From an uncultured Prevotellaceae bacterium (GTDB lineage Bacteria > Bacteroidota > Bacteroidia > Bacteroidales > Bacteroidaceae): 16,389 bases of DNA. Below, in pieces: positions 14,651 to 16,389 of the stretch. Made by a program: the position numbers and the translations under genes. The stretch lies in NCBI GenBank assembly GCA_945827465.1, contig CALZOH010000045.1, positions 1 through 16,389 on the forward strand, written 5' to 3'. Positions within the stretch are counted from its first letter, which is position 1; each line of letters begins with the position of its first letter. The notes beneath the pieces are model-generated. The model was not told the DNA's origin. It worked only from the letters and a program-made list of their open reading frames with translations, and searched no databases.

Positions 14651-14791
14651 ATGGGCAACTACATACTAAAATGGCGTAAGCCAGATGGTTCGGTAACAAT
14701 AGAGAACTTCAGCAATCTGTCAGATGTCACAGAACGTATGAAGAAGTTATCGGAAGACAAAATTGAATTTCAAGTGATATTCAGAGTATAA
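14651..14791 (+). CDS. Very small hypothetical protein (46 aa)
   Basis: ATG at 14651 opens a 46-residue frame (MGNYILKWRKPDGSVTIENF at the start, ending QVIFRV) that stops at 14791. It starts 18 bp after the acidic gene and runs in the same direction. The composition, with alternating hydrophobic and charged residues and no low-complexity stretch, looks like a real folded protein with strand-helix-strand pattern. I do not recognise a family. The support is position and composition only. Confidence 0.55.
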   Translation: MGNYILKWRKPDGSVTIENFSNLSDVTERMKKLSEDKIEFQVIFRV

Positions 14792-14798
14792 TAACATT

Positions 14799-14829
14799 GA
14801 TGGTATGCTGCAATGGGTGGCATACCATC
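14799..14829 (+). terminator. Hairpin between two small genes
   Basis: A perfect 10-bp stem (14799-14808 with 14820-14829) encloses an 11-nt loop, 7 bp after the 46-residue gene. The following bases are GAATAAAAAC, not a T-run, so it is not a standard intrinsic terminator. It may protect the upstream RNA or separate expression of the next gene. Confidence 0.45.
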
Positions 14830-14847
14830 GAATAAAAACATAAAGAG

Positions 14848-15015
14848 ATGAATGACTACAAATCAGAGATAATCGGTGCGTCATGTGAGCTTCATGTGCC
14901 TTATAAGGGCTATTCCTATGCAACCGTGGTTGAAGACTACGGATATGAACTGCTGGTGCAGCTTAGCAGTGGCAAAGAGATTCTGGTTAACAAAAATGAT
15001 GTTCACTTCACCTGA
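14848..15015 (+). CDS. Very small hypothetical protein (55 aa)
   Basis: ATG at 14848 opens a 55-residue frame (MNDYKSEIIGASCELHVPYK..., ending NKNDVHFT) with stop TGA at 15013-15015. AAAGAG lies just upstream of the start. The predicted protein alternates short beta-strand-like segments (YATVVEDYGYELLVQLSSGKE), in keeping with a small barrel of SH3-like kind, but I know no family. It is the last gene before the partition pair and runs in the same direction. Confidence 0.55.
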   Translation: MNDYKSEIIGASCELHVPYKGYSYATVVEDYGYELLVQLSSGKEILVNKNDVHFT

Positions 15016-15028
15016 GACTGATAAAAAC

Positions 15029-15050
15029 CATGACATTTATAACTGTCATG
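15029..15050. terminator. Short hairpin after the 55-aa gene
   Basis: CATGACA (15029-15035) and TGTCATG (15044-15050) pair across an 8-nt loop, 13 bp after the stop. An A-run precedes and TTT follows, so it could act weakly as a terminator in either direction, insulating the parA promoter. Confidence 0.35.
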
Positions 15051-15082
15051 TTTCGCATCAGCTCGGATTGAAACCGACAATG

Positions 15083-15090
15083 TATCTTTG
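15083..15090 (+). promoter_or_regulatory. Probable -7 box of parA
   Basis: TATCTTTG is a full match to TAnnTTTG, 53 bp before the parA ATG. A TTG at 15068-15070 is closer than usual for a -33 element. The first GTACAC motif starts at the last base of this box, so a protein bound there would block transcription. Confidence 0.5.
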
Positions 15091-15111
15091 TACACGTTTT
15101 TACATGTACAC
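15090..15111. promoter_or_regulatory. GTACAC pair upstream of parA (candidate operator or centromere)
   Basis: GTACAC occurs at 15090-15095 and 15106-15111, a 16-bp repeat step; ACATGTA (15102-15108) overlaps the second. The same two-copy arrangement with the same 16-bp step recurs downstream of the ribbon-helix-helix gene. Type Ib partition systems usually have repeated sites upstream of parA that the small partner binds for both segregation and repression. Confidence 0.5.
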
Positions 15112-15143
15112 ATTTATTCACTAATTCTTATATACATATTCCT

Positions 15144-15896
15144 ATGTTTCGGAAAATCATAACTTTAGCCAATTACAAGGGCGGCGTTTCCAAGACGACT
15201 TCAACAGCATCCATTGGTGCATGTCTGGCAATGAAGGGTAAAAAGGTATTGCTCATCGACCTTGATGGTCAGGCGAATCTGACGCTTTACTTCGTGCCGA
15301 ATGAAGATGACATCGAGCAGTGCATCTTTGATTCGCTTGTATCTGGCAATCCTCTGCCCATCATGAAGATTAGGGAGAATCTTGACCTTGTGCCGTCTTC
15401 GCTTGAAATGGCAAGTGCTGAGATTGCCCTGACCAATCTCCTGGCTCGTGAACAATTGCTGACAAAACTGCTGGAGTCCGTCAAAGACAACTATGATTAC
15501 ATTCTCATTGATTGTCCTCCTTCTTTGGGTATTGTCACCACTAACGCATTCCTTGCTGCTGACGAAATCATTGTGCCTATGACTCCCGAACTTCTTCCTC
15601 TGAAGGGAATGAGGATGCTTGACAGCTTTGTTCTTTCTTTACAGAGAATAAAACCTTCTCTGAAGCTGAGCGGTGTCTTCATCGCCAGATACAACCACCG
15701 TAAACTTAACAAGGTTGTAGAACAGGCAGTAAAAGATCGATATAGTAGTATTATGCTGAATACACGCATACGCGAGAACATTGCTCTTGCAGAGTCGGCT
15801 GGCAGCGGTATGAGCATATTTGAATATGACCCTCAGTCGAATGGTGCCAATGATTACCTTGCTCTCACAGAAGAAATCTTATCACGCAATTTATAA
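15144..15896 (+). CDS. parA: ParA family partition ATPase
   Basis: The 250-residue protein has the deviant Walker A motif KGGVSKTT (residues 12-19) with the signature Lys12 and Lys17. LLIDLDGQANLT (37-47) and Walker B YILIDCPPSLG (119-129) follow. It lacks the N-terminal helix-turn-helix of large plasmid ParA proteins, so it belongs with the small ParA forms (type Ib, such as ParF) or with the TraA-like ParA proteins that open transfer operons of Bacteroidota conjugative transposons. ATP-bound dimers coat the nucleoid and move DNA cargo. A small DNA-binding partner starts 5 bp downstream, which supports a partition pair. Family call secure; whether it segregates an episome or a transfer intermediate is open. 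Confidence 0.93.
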   Translation: MFRKIITLANYKGGVSKTTSTASIGACLAMKGKKVLLIDLDGQANLTLYFVPNEDDIEQCIFDSLVSGNPLPIMKIRENLDLVPSSLEMASAEIALTNLLAREQLLTKLLESVKDNYDYILIDCPPSLGIVTTNAFLAADEIIVPMTPELLPLKGMRMLDSFVLSLQRIKPSLKLSGVFIARYNHRKLNKVVEQAVKDRYSSIMLNTRIRENIALAESAGSGMSIFEYDPQSNGANDYLALTEEILSRNL

Positions 15897-15901
15897 GGAT
15901 T

Positions 15902-16237
15902 ATGGCTAAAAAAAACATGGACACACTGCTGGGCAATATCCTGGGCAGTGCCGTCATCCGACCTCAGGACAAGTATGAGGAACCTAATCAGGATGCAACG
16001 CAGAATGAAGAACCTACTAATAAGACAACTCGTGAAGCATCCGATACTCCATGGAAGCACTTTTCCTTTATCTGCTCGGTTGAACTCGCCGACAAGGTAC
16101 AGGCTATTGCTCATAAGGAAGGCTTTACCATCCGTGCTTTGATGGAATATATGATGCGTCAAGGTATTGCTACCTATGAATCCAAGAATGGTAAGGTTCG
16201 GAAAATCAAGCATAAAGGCGTGACCGATGTAATGTAA
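15902..16237 (+). CDS. Small ribbon-helix-helix DNA-binding protein, partner of ParA
   Basis: The 111-residue protein begins 5 bp after parA. Its first 50 residues are polar and probably disordered (rich in N, Q, E, T), with a lone Arg20 that could act as the arginine finger seen in partners of small ParA proteins. FSFICS (54-59) reads as a beta strand, ELADKVQAIAHKEGF as the first helix and TIRALMEYMMRQGIATYE as the second, which is the ribbon-helix-helix order. The C-terminus is basic (KVRKIKHKG). It likely binds the GTACAC repeats next to this pair and represses it. It is not a large ParB with a CTPase domain. The fold is inferred from pattern, not homology search. Confidence 0.72.
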   Translation: MAKKNMDTLLGNILGSAVIRPQDKYEEPNQDATQNEEPTNKTTREASDTPWKHFSFICSVELADKVQAIAHKEGFTIRALMEYMMRQGIATYESKNGKVRKIKHKGVTDVM

Positions 16238-16328
16238 ACATATAAACATGTATATACGTACACCTGAATACAAGTACACAAGTGGACGTTAAAACATGTA
16301 TTCTTGTCTAACTTAATACATATAAACA
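16238..16328. promoter_or_regulatory. Repeat-rich spacer after the RHH gene (candidate centromere or operator)
   Basis: The spacer holds two GTACAC copies (16258-16263 and 16274-16279, again 16 bp apart), two ACATGTA copies (16246-16252 and 16294-16300) and an 11-bp direct repeat ACATATAAACA (16238-16248 and 16318-16328) that brackets the set. No TAnnTTTG box was found here. The arrangement mirrors the spacer ahead of parA and would suit binding by the ribbon-helix-helix protein. Confidence 0.5.
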
Positions 16329-16342
16329 ATGAAAAAGTGACT

Positions 16343-16389
16343 ATGACTAAAATTACTTCACAGATTATTTGTTTATTTTCTACTTTGCT
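16343..16389 (+). CDS. Start of a further gene, cut by the window end
   Basis: ATG at 16343 opens a frame MTKITSQIICLFSTL that runs to the last base. The hydrophobic stretch after a short polar start could be a signal or membrane segment. An earlier ATG at 16329 stops after three codons. Position directly after a ParA pair would suit the first gene of a transfer operon. Too little is present to name it. Confidence 0.35.
   Translation, partial: MTKITSQIICLFSTL

Noticed and set aside
15854..16279. 141-residue minus-strand frame over the RHH gene
   Set aside because: The plus-strand frame has a coherent fold pattern and operon spacing with parA; the minus frame has neither.

Overview
The window looks like a Bacteroidales chromosome segment, probably Prevotella or a relative, joined to the edge of a mobile element. 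Reasons: promoters fit the Bacteroidota -7 pattern TAnnTTTG rather than TATAAT, most genes lack a clear Shine-Dalgarno, there is a large secreted GH106-type rhamnosidase, and several lipoproteins carry the short N-termini usual in this phylum. No rRNA, tRNA or CRISPR was seen.

Region 1 (1-768): a small GlsB/YeaQ/YmgE-type membrane protein gene on the minus strand (56-524), cut in two by a 179-bp MITE-like element (265-443). The element has 28-bp perfect terminal inverted repeats and a 5-bp target duplication. A degenerate 43-bp tandem array (559-719) lies just upstream of this broken gene.

Region 2 (769-4498): one large secreted GH106-like glycoside hydrolase on the minus strand, with a long leader, a plausible promoter near 4240 and a palindrome near 4320.

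Region 3 (4499-12486): eleven minus-strand genes, each separated from the next by 45 bp or less or overlapping it. In transcription order they are an NCS2 purine permease, an exported flavinylated fumarate-reductase-like lipoprotein (ATGA overlap with the permease), an MBL-fold lipoprotein, a PheC-like solute-binding or cyclohexadienyl-dehydratase-like lipoprotein, a TIGR04076 protein, an HXXEE membrane protein, an FKBP isomerase, an SMR exporter of SugE/Gdx type, an SDR oxidoreductase, an HD-domain hydrolase and a DUF1294 membrane protein. The spacing suggests one transcript from a promoter near 12515. The mix (import, periplasmic electron disposal, export, small-molecule turnover) does not match a pathway I can name.

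Region 4 (12487-13680): about 1.2 kb of AT-rich non-coding DNA. It holds a second tandem array of the same 42-43 bp period but different sequence, a pair of degenerate direct repeats, a long imperfect hairpin and an orphan minus-strand promoter-like site. It marks the border between the operon and the next region.

Region 5 (13681-16389): plus-strand accessory genes of mobile-element character. Two strongly acidic Cys-bearing proteins and two very small ORFs are followed by a ParA ATPase and a small ribbon-helix-helix partner, a type Ib-like partition pair. Pairs of GTACAC motifs exactly 16 bp apart lie both upstream of parA and downstream of the partner gene and may be operator or centromere sites. 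A further gene probably starts at 16343 and runs out of the window.
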